Shown here piece after piece: positions 10,735-21,411 of a stretch of 64,000 nucleotides of DNA. The notes beneath the pieces were generated by a model. The model saw only the letters and a program-made list of their open reading frames with translations. It did no database searches and was not told the DNA's origin. How positions within the stretch are numbered: the stretch's first letter is position 1; each line of letters begins with the position of its first letter. The position numbers were made by a program, and so were the translations under genes. Source of the DNA: Codonopsis lanceolata (lineage: Eukaryota; Streptophyta; Magnoliopsida; Asterales; Campanulaceae); the NCBI GenBank assembly GCA_013146195.2, contig CM028377.1:32493632-32557631 (forward strand), given 5' to 3'.

Positions 10735-11785
10735 TGGATACCCGTGGGAAATCTAACGCTGAAATTTGTAACAATATGAATGAAGCACTAGCCCAACATG
10801 AATCTAATTTTGACCAAATCCATACCACCCTACAAACGGTATTGACAGAGCTGCAAGCTTTGCGTACCAACCGCAACATCAACATCAACCCATCTACTCA
10901 TGTCGAAACATCCACCTCCATAACCCCCAAACCAACCAAAGTGCCTACCTAAAACTGCCATTTCTGAAATTTAGTAGTGAAGACCCTAGCGGATGAATCT
11001 ACACGGCGGAGCAGTACTTTGCCTTTCGATCTATTAGCCCCGGATTACAAGTGGATCTAGCATCCTTCCATTTGAAAAGTGTAGCCTTACAATGGCACCA
11101 CTGGCTTACCAAATTCTGTAGACCACAAAGTTGGGCGGTGGAATTCACTAAGGCTTTATTGGCTCGCTTTAGACCAACGGATTACGAAGACCCTTTGGGA
11201 GCTCTTACCCACATCTGACAAAGTTCCACTATCACAGCCTACCAAGAGATATTTGAACACTTGTCCCATCGGGTCAACAACCTTCCAAAACCATTTCTTG
11301 TGGGTTGCTTCATCACGGGTCTTCGTGACGGCATTTGTTTGGACGTCAAAATCAAACAACCCAAGTGTGTGGCAGATGCCATAGGCGTTGCCTGACTAGT
11401 GGAAGAATAAATTGAGTTCTGAAATAAACTCTTTGAGTCACACCATATTTCGTTTGCTTCGGTTGTTCCAAAGACCAATTCTAACCCAAACCAAGGAATT
11501 CTTGGGTCATCACTAGTACTGTGAGGCAACCCAACAGTGGCCACTCCCACTTTCCATCGAATCACTATTCAAGAGGCTCGAGCACGCCATGACAAAGGGT
11601 TGTGTTACTATTGCAACGATAAGTTTGTTCCGGGACACCAATGTCATCACCTACAATTGTTCATGATAGAGGAATGCAATCAATCAAGTGTTGGCAAGGA
11701 GGTGCAAACTAAGGTCGAATTTAATGATCAAGTCACATCTGAACTTTATCGTTGCGAACAAGGACGATATAAGAGGGAGGAATGA
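10735..11785 (+). pseudogene. Ty3-type gag, copy 2 (decayed, pol deleted)
   Basis: This unit encodes the same Gag regions as copy 1 in drifted form. The start (MDTRGKSNAEICNNMNEALA) lies at 10735-10794. The Gag core has stops and frame changes between about 10950 and 11500. A clean zinc-knuckle frame (11537-11785) contains KGLCYYCNDKFVPGHQCHH, a CxxC...H..C arrangement typical of Ty3-type Gag. It ends about 35 codons later with TGA at 11783-11785, whose first bases are the first bases of LTR3. Differences from copy 1 are scattered, so the two units are not a very recent duplication. Confidence 0.75.
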
Positions 11786-12036
11786 TATGGTTGCAACCAC
11801 ATTAAATGGGACTTAGTGTTAGTGTCCCATAATGCACTTCGGTTTATGTTAGTTTCTCTTAGCCAAGTAATGGAGATCATGTGTATTCCTAGTTGTAGGT
11901 CCTATTCTTGTTTAAATAGTTTACTTTCTTATGAATATAAGATAGACGATGAAAATTGCTAAAGTCTCTCCCTACTTCTCATGTCATACTGCCTTCTTAA
12001 TTCTTCTTCCTTTCGTTTTGGATATTACTCTTATCA
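11783..12036 (+). repeat. LTR 3 of the Ty3-type array
   Basis: It begins TGATATGGTTGCAACC and ends ATTACTCTTATCA. The right copy of the target duplication AAATT follows at 12037-12041. The purine tract AAGAGGGAGGAA precedes it. Confidence 0.85.
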
Positions 12037-12490
12037 AAATTTTCGATTCTGCTCCGCCTCTAAAGAAGATAGTGATTCTTGCATCATCAATATAACCTCC
12101 TGATTTTGATGATATTATGATTTTTCTTGTTGAGATTCAATATTTTTTTATGTGTGGGATCTTGACATTGGTGTGAAAAAGATTGAACAATATAGGATTG
12201 ATGTGCTGCTACAATTATTGGGTTAGTGTGATAAAGCTTGAACTCTATAGAATTGATCTTGATGTTGATGTAAAAAAAACAAAAGTAGTTGTTCACTGCA
12301 CAATTTGGGGAAAAAGACATGCGGTCTTTTTTCCAAACCCTATGGACTCAATTGAAAATTGTGATATAGTTTAGATGGGGCAATTAACGGAATTTCTCTA
12401 ACGACATTCATCAATAGGACTAAGGTAGTGGAAATTTAAAACTTTTAAGACCCAATAGTTATGAAAATTTCTTAAGGGACTATTGCTACC

Positions 12491-13227
12491 AAAATAAAGA
12501 CATGTTTGGAATTAGATTAGGTTGAGTGAGTACGAGATTGAGCAGAAACGTCACAACCTTTGAAATATATATATTATACTAATTATATTCAACAAATATA
12601 CTTCAGTATAGTTTTGCTACTGAGCAAATAATCTACGTTCCAACCAAAAATTCATGTTTGAAAATTCAAATAATTAAAGAATAAATTAATGTCATTGGAG
12701 TTCATCATAATTACAAAAATACTTAAGCAATACTATTAGTCCCAAATGGCACAATACTAGGCTAGAAGGGGGGTTAAATAGTCTAGGTAAACTTAAAAAC
12801 TTTTGAGCATATTTCCTTCAAGTGTATACTAACAACTATCGGAAGAGTTGTAATAGCGGAAAGAACACAGGAAATGCTCACTAAGTCTGCTGATAAGAAC
12901 TATCGGTAGACTTGGTGATACTCAAAGTGTTGAGCTAACAGGAAACAAGATTGAAAGATAAGTAAAAGTTGATGAAACAGTAAGCAATAAATAAAGAACT
13001 CAAAGATTTTGAGATGGTTCGCACTATGAATAGTGCTACGTCCACCACCAAAGTAGTCAACCTTTGATTTAAAATGTGCACTATGTTTTCCACTAGTTCT
13101 ACTACATAAATCGCTAATGAATTGTGTACAAAAATATTTGACTAGTATTTGGTGTGCGAAGTGAATATTTGACAAACCTTTAGAACAGTTAATGAAACAA
13201 CAAATTAAGAAGCTAATGAATCTAAAA
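12491..13227 (-). repeat. Probable diverged LTR relic related to the 30-44 kb family
   Basis: No gene is seen. At about 12755-12900 the sequence GGCTAGAAGGGGGGTTAAAT resembles the terminal GGCTAGAGGGGGTGA of the LTR family at 30113. Further on, GTCTGCTGATAAG and ATCGGTAGACTTGG resemble the short motif repeated in that family's LTRs. The orientation would match the minus-strand copies. Ends and target duplication were not found. Confidence 0.35.
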
Positions 13228-13764
13228 TGTTGGATATTTAATTAATGAGTTATTATATTTTTTAATTGGTTTATTTTAATTAATTGTCTGTTTTGTCATT
13301 CTTTGTATTTACTTTAATTAGTTATTATTGTTACATCTTTTATAGAAAGGTTATTTTGGAGATTATACTTTAATTGGTGTTTTAGGGTTTGTATATGAAT
13401 CTTTATTCTAGTAGGATTATGTGTTCTCGAAACACTAGTCTTGTGTGTCGCACTGTCGTGTATGTCTTATTTCTGAGACACGGCTGACCTGATTTATTTT
13501 GGTATGGAATCCTTCACATTGGTAACTCTCTATTAGGTAAGATTTAGTCCTTGTTTATTGCTCTAACCTACTAATCGTTTATGGTAAGTGGCTTTCTTAT
13601 TCTACAAGGTTTGTAGGTCAAGGATGAAAGTATAAATAAGAGGACACAAGCCTGAGAAGATTAAGAAGCATGACTGAGCATATACACAACACAGATTGAT
13701 AAAAGAGAGTAGAGATCATAGAATCCAGTAGTTTTCCTGTTCTGAATGTATTGTTGAATGAAGC
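13228..13764 (+). repeat. Copia 5' LTR, first part
   Basis: It begins TGTTGGATATTTAATT. From about 13290 it matches the 3' LTR from about 27276 onward, for example GATTTATTTTGG followed by ACTCTCTATTAGGTAAGATT. It lacks roughly 150 bases near the start and one of two internal copies that the 3' LTR has. It stops at the nested element, whose target duplication GAAGC ends at 13764. Confidence 0.82.
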
Positions 13765-15478
13765 TGATAAGCTTGTTATTTTCCTTTTATTTTAATTATT
13801 TTTTCAGAATTTTATTGATTATTTTGAGCTTTGGTTATTGATTTATTGCATTTAAGATACTATTTTTATGTATTTTGTGTTTCATGTAGGTATCTCGAAG
13901 ATATTCGAGGTTTTATGGCTCAATATATGCAAATCGAGGCAATTCCGAGCTTCAATGTTAAGTTTTGATACTTGTCGTTAGGGTCCGTTAAGAGTTTCAA
14001 AGCACAGCAGGCCTAACGGAGAATAACTGAGCTAACGGAGGATGAATCTGCAAGACCTGGGCAGGGAAGGACCTTCGGCAGCCTTCTTCAGAACGCTAGG
14101 GGCACCGAAGTAAATCTCTAAAATGCAGGGGAGGCTGGTGAAAAAGTTGGAAATTGGCCCCCTGTTGCGCTGTCGCCCTCTCCCTTCGCCACGTGTCGCC
14201 CGGCTGCCTCTCCTCTCCACTAGCGCGACCCGTCCAGCCTCTTAGACCTAAGCTAGCCCGTGGCCCAAACCTGCTCCATCCACCCACTCTGCAACCCACT
14301 TCACCTCACAGCCCGCGCCCCGTTTCCCTCTAGGCAGCCCGCGAACCACCATCTAGTCCAACCCAGTCCTGGCCGTGACCCAGCCCCCTTTTCTTCTCTT
14401 TTTTGCCCTTAAATCTCCTTTGTTCTTCCCTTTTTGCCCTTGGCTGCTCCCTGCCTTGTTGCCTTCTCTTTTGGTGATTCCAGATGGCATTTTTTGGAAC
14501 CAGCCTCAACCAGTTTTAGGGCAGCAGCCCTAAAACTCTTCCCAAATTCCATTTTATCCACCTCTACACCAAAAATTAAAAATGCACCCGTTTTGAAGGC
14601 TTGGAGCATCAAATCAAGGGTTAAGGGAGCAAGATTAAGTGTAGTCAACCAAAGATTGCAACTTTGATTGGTTCAATTCTTCCACTTCATTATTTATTTT
14701 ATTGTTGTAATTTTTGGAGAAATTCTACATTTATCTTGATATCTTGATGATGAGCTAAATATATTTTTGGATTGTGATTATTATCTTTGTTGAATGTGAT
14801 GTTTTAATTTAATTTTCCTCTATTTGAAGTATTACTCATATTTTTTGGTCATTATCATTGTATGCTTAATGCTTTTAATGATGTCGTGAATTATTAAATG
14901 AACCCTAGAATGATAGGATACGAAGCGAAAGCCCTTCCTATTATTTTGAAAATCGTGATAATTGTTTACGTCTCTAAAGCACACCGATTGTCGAAGGCCG
15001 TAGATAGTCATTGGGTGCTTGATCTACCACGCGGCTATTTTCTCCCTTATGTTATGTGTTGCAATGATATGAGCCCGTAGCAAGGATTAGTGATAGTTAG
15101 GTTTTCTATACGTAGCGAAAGTCCGTATAAAATATTAGTGTGCACCCGACTACCAAAAATTTGAGTTAAGAAAAATATAGAGAGTTAAATTAAACATTTG
15201 CTAGGCTAGAAATATCACAATCCTACTTTTTAACCTTGATTTGATGTTGCCGCCGTTTCATTGTCGCAATTAATTTAGTTTACTTTCTTGCTTTTATTTT
15301 GTTTATTTTATTTTTATTTTAAATCAAATTTCCGTTAGCTTATATGAAATTATGTGTGCCCAATTTTAGTACTTAGGATTTATTTCTAGCTCTATCCTCG
15401 TGGGATCGACTCGTACTTATGAACTTTATTACTTGATACGACCGGGTAATCTTGCCCGTGTTGCGTTTGCGCACATCA
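13765..15478 (+). repeat. 5' LTR of the nested Athila-like element
   Basis: It begins TGATAAGC and ends GCGCACATCA. A GC-rich block at about 14040-14460 gives long but meaningless frames on both strands. A 60-codon frame at 14898-15080 is shared with the other LTR but lacks coding character. Confidence 0.88.
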
Positions 15479-15484
15479 AGATTT

Positions 15485-15502
15485 TGGCGCCGTTGCCGGG
15501 GA
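15485..15502 (+). other. Primer-binding site of the nested element
   Basis: TGGCGCCGTTGCCGGGGA starts six bases after the LTR end. It is the sequence commonly found in Athila-class elements, where it pairs with the 3' end of tRNA-Asp. Confidence 0.8.
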
Positions 15503-15687
15503 TAGTTTTCTAGAATTTATCTTGATATTAATACCAAGCTTGCCTAATTTTAATTTAATCATTTTTTTCTCTATTTGCTTTAATTTTAGTTGTAGTTAGT
15601 TTTTGCTTTCTTTTAGAGTAGTTTTTTTATATATAGTTCTTTTGCATTTGTTTGTTTAGCGAGTGTTCTTGTAGTTAGTTTGGAGCA

Positions 15688-16686
15688 ATGGCTTGGAACA
15701 ATGTAAATCAGGACTTTGATCAAAGGGCATGGAATGAAATGCCAGGAATTTATGAGAATGAGATGGCGTCAACTGAGGCTATGAATTATACTCCGGTCCA
15801 CCCGAGTTTAATTTGTGAAAATTGTTATGGAAATCATTTTCCATATCCGTGTGCATTTGGGACGGAGTCAAATTCTTATGCTTCTTCCTCTCACTATCAT
15901 CATGAAGACCCCCATCATCACCCCTTTGATCCGGATTGTGTGAGTAACAACTACCCTTGGGAAGTTGAGAGACGCTCGCTCACGGAAGAAGAAACAATTC
16001 AAAATCTAAAGGCTCAAGTAGCCTTGTTGATATAAGCCATTAAGCTCCTAGTCCCTCCTCACAATTGGGAAGCTACAATGCGGGAATTTGGTATTGCCCT
16101 TGATGAATCGCCTCAAGAAGACCTTCAACTCAATGCCGAGGAAAACCCAATGGAAATGGAGCTTTGCAATGATCTCTCTCTCACTAATGAGAGTGAAATT
16201 TTGAGTATCTTGGGACAACCTCACTTGGAAGCGCCTCAATCTCATATCCATGTCGCGGTGGAAGATCATAGTATAGAAGCTTGTGAGTGTGAAGTGATCA
16301 ATCATGCTCCCCACCCTATGTCGAGTTCTCCCACCCTTGAAGAGTATGTTAGTAATGAGATGGAGCATCCCAGAATTTTTGAAGAGGATGATTCTTTTGG
16401 CCCAAATGAAAGCTTTAAGGAACCGTTCCCTCATTTCACTCCACCGAGCATTGAGGCTCAAATTTCTTATTTCCACCCGCCTCTCGAGCATCACGAAGAA
16501 TTCATACACTTAAGTGAGTTGGGTGTGATATTTCCTATTGCCGACATGTTCCAATGGCCTATTTTTCGAGCATCGGCAACTAAGGAGGTGTTCAAGCTTA
16601 AAGGACTTCAATTAAAGCACTTCCTTGGTCATGGATTTTATGGGAATGCCATGTGCACGTTTCTAAATGAACCGGTGCCTCCGTAG
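15688..16686 (+). pseudogene. Gag-position ORF of the nested element, with one in-frame stop
   Basis: The ATG at 15688 opens a frame that meets TAA at 16033-16035 and continues in the same frame to 16684-16686, 332 codons in all. The first part contains HPSLICENCYGNHFPYPC, a Cys-rich segment that could be a degenerate zinc-binding site, and a short helical stretch (EEETIQNLKAQVALLI). The second part is acidic (EENPMEMELCNDLSLTNESE) and ends with a hydrophobic and aromatic region (FLGHGFYGNAMC). I recognise no standard Gag, protease or polymerase domain. Its position just after the primer-binding site suggests a Gag-derived or family-specific protein. Confidence 0.55.
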
Positions 16687-17899
16687 GCAAAAAAATTGGT
16701 TTCTTTTATTTCTTTTGTATTTATATGTCTTGTATTTTGAGTCGCTTTTCAAAGCTCTCCCAAGTTTGTGGGTTTGTAGGGAGGTGTACATAGAGTCCCC
16801 ACACCAAAAATATTTTCTTTTTATTTTAGTTTTATTTACAATATAATTGCTCTCATACATTTCTTTTGAGCTTTGATTTGATGTAGGGGTTGAGCAATTA
16901 TTCAAGTTTGGGGGTGACTCGCGGAGATTCATGGAGTGAAGTATTCATGGCTTGGACTTCAAGTGAACCGACTTTGCGAGAGTTTTCTCTTCTCTTTCCT
17001 CCCCCATTTATATGCATTTTTATGATCATGAACATTGTGGGCAATGCTCGGTTATAAGTTTTGGGGTGGGGTCAGTCTTATTTTTGCCCTTGATTTTTGG
17101 GAAAATTTTGAAATTTTTTAAAAATTTCAAGCTAATTGGACCCCATTAATTATGCTTTGATCATTCATCTCATTATTTTGGCGCTCATTGAGTTGTATGT
17201 GCATTCTTTTCTTGGATTTGGTCTTGAGATTATTATATCCATACTTGAGGATATTTTGTGATTTTTGTGCTAGCTTTCCCTCATTCATGTTAAATAGTGC
17301 CCATGTGTGGATTTCTTGATGAACTTTTATGCTTTGCTCTAACTTTGGTTGTGCATGTGTTATGAGTACCTTGTTGCGAGTTTTGATGCCGTTAGATGAT
17401 TTCGAGATTAATGAATAGCTTGGCTTGTAAGTATGACAATAGCATGATATAGGCCATGTTTGACTCATTTGTGCCATATCGACCTACCCATGTTCACATT
17501 AAATCCCTAGATTCCCATTTGAGCCTTATTGAAAGAATGGTGTGTGCAAAAGCACACAATGACCCCCATTCGCCTTCATTTTGATCACCCGCATTGACTT
17601 ATCCCATGAGCCTATACACTTTATCCAACCCTTTGAGAGAGCACTTTGTGAAATGAATATCCAAATTTATGTCTTGGAGGGAGTGTGAGCTTCATGGAAG
17701 TATTGTTCTTCATGTATTGGTGTGGTGTGATTTAATCTTGGTTAATGAGTTGGAGGTAGTTTATCTTGTAAAAAAGGGGCCCTTATGTAAAAAAAAAAAA
17801 GAATCAAAAGTAAAGGGTAGCCCAAAATTATGAACCATTTGTGCTCTAAAGTCACTCAAAAAAGGGAAGTCTTGGGATGAAAAATCATTTGTGGTAGTT
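16687..17899. other. 3' internal non-coding part of the nested element
   Basis: There is no pol domain in any frame and only short stop-broken frames. It contains pyrimidine- and purine-rich blocks. An evident polypurine tract next to the second LTR was not found, and the first part of that LTR differs from the 5' copy. Confidence 0.5.
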
Positions 17900-19598
17900 T
17901 GATATACTCTCAACCCCAAGTTCTTGATTAAAAAAAAAGAGCTAAGTTTGTGGTTAATGATTTATTGCATTTGAGATACTATTTTTATGTATTTTGTGTT
18001 TCATGTAGGTATTTCGAAGATATTCGAGGTTTTATGGTTCAATATATGCAAATCGAGGCAATTCCGGGCTTCAATGTTAAGTCTTGATACTTGTCGTTAG
18101 GGTCCGTTAAGAGTTTCAAAGCACAACAGGCCTAACGGAGAGTAACTGAGCTAACGGAGGATGAATCTGCAAGACCTGGGCAAGGAAGGACCTTCGGCAG
18201 CCTTCTTCAGAACGCTAGGGGCACTGGAGTAAATCTCTAAAATGTAGGGGAGGCCGGCGAAAAAGCTGGAAATTGGCCCCCTGTTGCGCTGTCGCCCTCT
18301 CCCTTCGCCACGTGTCGCCCGGCTGCCTCTCCTTTCCACTAGCACGACCCGTCCAGCCTCTTGGATCCAAGTCAGCCCACAGCCCAAACCTGCTCCATCC
18401 ACCCGCTCTGCAGCCCACTTCACCCCACAGCCTGCGCCCCGTTTACCTCTAGGCAGCCCGCAAACCACCATCTGGTCCAACCCAGTCCTGGCCGTGACCC
18501 AGCCCCTTTTTCTGCTTTTTTTTGCCCTTAAATCTCCTTTGTTCTTCCCTTTTTGCCCCTGGCTGCTCCCTGCCTTGTTGCCTTCTCTTTTGGTGATTCT
18601 AGACGGCATTTTTTGGAACCACCTTAACCCGTTTTAGGGCAGCAGCCCTAAAACTCTTCCCAAATTCCATTTTATCCACCTCTCCACCAAAAATTAAAAA
18701 TGCACCCATTTTGAAGGCTTGGAGCATCAAATCAAGGGTTAAGGGAGCAAGATTAAGTGTAGTCAACCAAAGATTGCAACTTTGATTGGTTCAATTCTTC
18801 CACTTCATTATTTATTTTATTGTTGTAATTTTTGGAGAAATTCTACATTTATCTTGATATCTTGATGATGAGCTAAATATATTTTTGGATTGTGATTATT
18901 ATCTATGTTGAATGTGATGTTTTAATTTAATTTTCCTCTATTTGAAGTATTACTCATATTTTTTTGTCATTATCATTGTGTGCTTAATGTTTTTAATGAA
19001 GTCATGAATCATTAAATGAACCCTAGAATGATAGGATACGAAGCGAAAGCCCTTCATATTATTTTGAAAATCGTGATAATTGTTTACGTCTCTAAAGCAC
19101 ACCGATTGTCAAAGGTCGTAGATAGTCATTGGGTGCTTGATCTACCACGCGACTATTTTCTCCCTATGTTATGTGTTGTAATTAATGATATGAGCCCGTA
19201 GCAAGGATGAGTGATAGCTAGGTTTTCTATACGTAGCGAAAGCCCGTAAAAAATATTAGTGTGCACCCGACTACCAAAAATTTGAGTTAAGAAAAATATA
19301 GAGAGTTAAATTAAACATTGGCTAGGCTAGAAATATCACAATCCTACTTTTTAACTTTGATTAGATGTTGCCGCCGTTTCATTGTCGCATTAATTTAGTT
19401 TACTTTCTTGCTTTTATTTTGTTTATTTTATTTTTATTTTAAATCAAATTTCCGTTAGCTTAGATAAAATTAGGTGTGCCCAATTTTAGTACTTAGGATT
19501 TATTTCTAGCTCTATCCTCGTGGGATCGACTCATACTTACAAACTTTATTACTTGATACGACCGGGTAATCTTGCTCGTGTTGCGTTCGCGCACATCA
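17900..19598 (+). repeat. 3' LTR of the nested Athila-like element
   Basis: From about 17960 it matches the 5' LTR with only scattered differences, and it ends GCGCACATCA at 19598. The first 60 bases or so differ. The start is placed at TGATATACTC (17900), the best TGAT candidate, and is uncertain. Confidence 0.78.
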
Positions 19599-19603
19599 GA
19601 AGC

Positions 19604-20060
19604 TACATCGGAGTCTTCATTAATTATGTCCTAGCACTGTTTTCCAATTTACACCTCCTACTGTTATGTTAAAATTAATCTATTGAGCGTACATCAGTCA
19701 AGGTAGACAGAGGTGTTAGGATTATACAAAGTCATATCTACTTCTTAAAGAGTTTTTACATAAATTCCACTTTGTAAGTCATTCTTTGTAATACACTTAA
19801 ACCATTTTACTAGTGGAATATTTTTAGTCATGAGGCTCGATCAATATGTTTATTTTACATATTGATCAAAGGTATCTCTTGTGTTCAATTTCGTTCCTTC
19901 CTATTTTGTTTATTTAAATTCCACAACATTGATATCTCAATGAAGTCTTCAATATTGTAAGCTTCATTGACCAGATCATATATCAAAATCGTTTTACTAT
20001 TTTTATGTTATGTATTTCATTATTTTGTTTTTCGTCTTTGCTTTAATCTCGTTTCTTTCG
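19604..20060 (+). repeat. Copia 5' LTR, second part
   Basis: It resumes with TACATCGGAGTCTTCATTAA, which continues the 3' LTR sequence at 28078. It ends TTTCTTTCG at 20060 where the 3' LTR ends TTTCTTTCA. The primer-binding site begins at 20063. Confidence 0.85.
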
Positions 20061-20123
20061 ATTGGTATCAGAGCTAACTCTTGACATACAAAGAGAAGGT
20101 CCCTTGTTTTTCTGATTTTAACT

Positions 20124-21371
20124 ATGATGAACGTACATAATAATGGCTATCACAAGATTCTCATTCTTGATGCTACCAACTATATTTTTAGTTGGAAAGT
20201 TTAGATGTGTGTATACATCAAATCAATTGATGAACGTGCATGGCATGCCATCCTCACTGGTTGGTCTACACCTTTTAACACATGCGATAAGGGTAACAAT
20301 CAACCTTAGTCTGAGATTGAGTGGTCTAATGAAGAGTTGTTACTTGCTAACTATAACTCTAAAACTATGTATGTTATTAACTCTGCTGTTGATCCTAGTA
20401 TTTTCAAAATTATTTCTTATTGCATTAGTGCTAAGGATGTTTGGGATGCCCTTCAAAGACATTGTGAAGGATCTGATAGAGTTAGGAGAACTAAACTTAG
20501 GATGAACATGACTTAGTTTGAAAATTTAAAGATGGAAGACTCTAAAAATATATCTTCCTATAGTACCAAGGTTCTTGAGATCTCTAATGAATCTGTATCT
20601 TTAGGACATCATATCTCCAATGAAAGATTGGTAAGTAAGCTTATGAGATCTCTGCCTAAAAAGTTTAATGTTAAGATTTCTGCTATAGAAGAAGCTCATG
20701 ACACATCCTCAATGTTTGTTGATGAGTTGATTGGTATTTTACAAACTTTTGAGTTAAATCTCACTCAACAGTCCAAAGGAAAAGAAAAGGAAATTGCTTT
20801 AAAAGCTAGGACTGAAAAAGAATAAGACCTTCTTGAGATTTGCAATGAGATGAGTGAATCTGATATGAGTAATGAATATTTGGCTATGCTTGCTAAAAAG
20901 TTTGGTAAGTTCTTTAAAGGGAGAAATTCTTCCAGTGTTAAAAATAATAATGATTCTATGTCAAAGTCTAATCCTATTAGGTTTCAAGAGAGCTCAAGTG
21001 TAGCAAGTCAGGGAGATCAAAAGAATATTGATTATATTCTGTTCAATGTCATGCTTACAAAGGATATGAACATTATGCAAACAAGTGTGCTAATACGTAC
21101 ACTTATGAAGAAAGGTAAGAATTTTTCTGCTACCTTAAGTAATAGTGATGATGAAGATTCTGATAACTTATATAGTTTATTTACCCATGAAAAACATGTT
21201 CATGTGAATTCTCTATTAACTTTCCTTGAAGAAAGACATATTCCTATGAACCTGTTGAGACTGCCCAGGAATGAAGTGTCAAATGAAAGATCATTTGTGA
21301 CTACATTAAAGAAAACGGGCCATATTTCTATTAAGATTGATTTTACTCCCTACTCCAAAACTATTCCGTAG
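20124..21371 (+). pseudogene. Copia Gag (UBN2 type), decayed
   Basis: The main frame starts at the ATG at 20124 and is broken by stops at 20202, 20307, 20514 and 20823, then runs on to 21371. Seen in order: a short N-terminus (HKILILDATNYIFSWKV), VINSAVDPSIFKIISYCISA, AKDVWDALQRHCEGSDRVRR and, further on, ISNERLVSKLMRSLPKKFN. This is the UBN2/Gag-polypeptide order of plant Copia elements. A zinc-knuckle relic (QCHAYKGYEHYANKC, one Cys replaced by Tyr) lies near 21045-21095 in a shifted frame. Gag would package the element RNA. This copy cannot make a full Gag. Confidence 0.8.
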
Positions 21372-21411
21372 ATGAGTGATGACTCTAATGATGAAAACCA
21401 AACTCTTTTAA

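Larger units (their letters stand above)
9109..12041 (+). mobile_element. Tandem Ty3-type array LTR-gag-LTR-gag-LTR in one target site
   Basis: Three LTRs of 253-258 bases (9114-9366, 10456-10713, 11783-12036) alternate with two internal segments of about 1.07-1.09 kb. The LTRs begin TGATA and end TATCA, except that both ends of LTR1 are mutated. After LTR1 and LTR2 come primer-binding sites close to TGGTATCAGAGCC (initiator tRNA-Met type). Purine-rich tracts (AAGGGGGATGAA, AAGAGGGAGGAA) precede LTR2 and LTR3. The perfect 5-bp repeat AAATT lies just outside the outermost LTRs (9109-9113 and 12037-12041), so the whole array occupies one integration site. Both internal segments keep gag and lack pol. 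Confidence 0.85.
8095..12490. mobile_element. Older MULE-like element carrying the nested Ty3 array
   Basis: The left end (about 8095-8385; begins GGGACAATGACATTACAAGT) and the right end (about 12290-12490, read on the minus strand) are inverted copies. Both contain AGTCCCTT, later ATGTCGTTA, then CAATTGAGT followed by TTTGGAAAAA. They resemble the termini of the element at 3547. The interior 8400-8900 is CT-rich, as in that element. No matching 9-bp target duplication was found and the ends have drifted, so this insertion is older. The Ty3-type array at 9114-12036 interrupts it. Confidence 0.5.
13760..19603 (+). mobile_element. Nested Athila-like Ty3-type LTR element, non-autonomous
   Basis: The element spans 13765-19598 and sits inside the Copia 5' LTR. 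The flanking 5-bp repeat GAAGC is perfect (13760-13764 and 19599-19603), and removing the element rejoins the Copia LTR exactly as it reads at 28070-28090. Its LTRs (13765-15478 and about 17900-19598) are nearly identical over most of their length. The primer-binding site TGGCGCCGTTGCCGGGGA (15485-15502) is the tRNA-Asp type that I associate with Athila-class elements. The 2.4 kb interior holds one interrupted Gag-position ORF and no pol. Confidence 0.88.

Noticed and set aside
14032..14299. Arg/Gly-rich minus-strand frames in the Athila-like LTRs (also at 18151-18637)
   Set aside because: They occur in both LTR copies, in a GC-rich non-coding block, with open frames on both strands at once; no domain is present.
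14898..15080. 60-codon frame shared by both Athila-like LTRs (also at 19016-19201)
   Set aside because: The conservation is that of the LTR pair and not of a protein; the C-terminal ends differ by frame.
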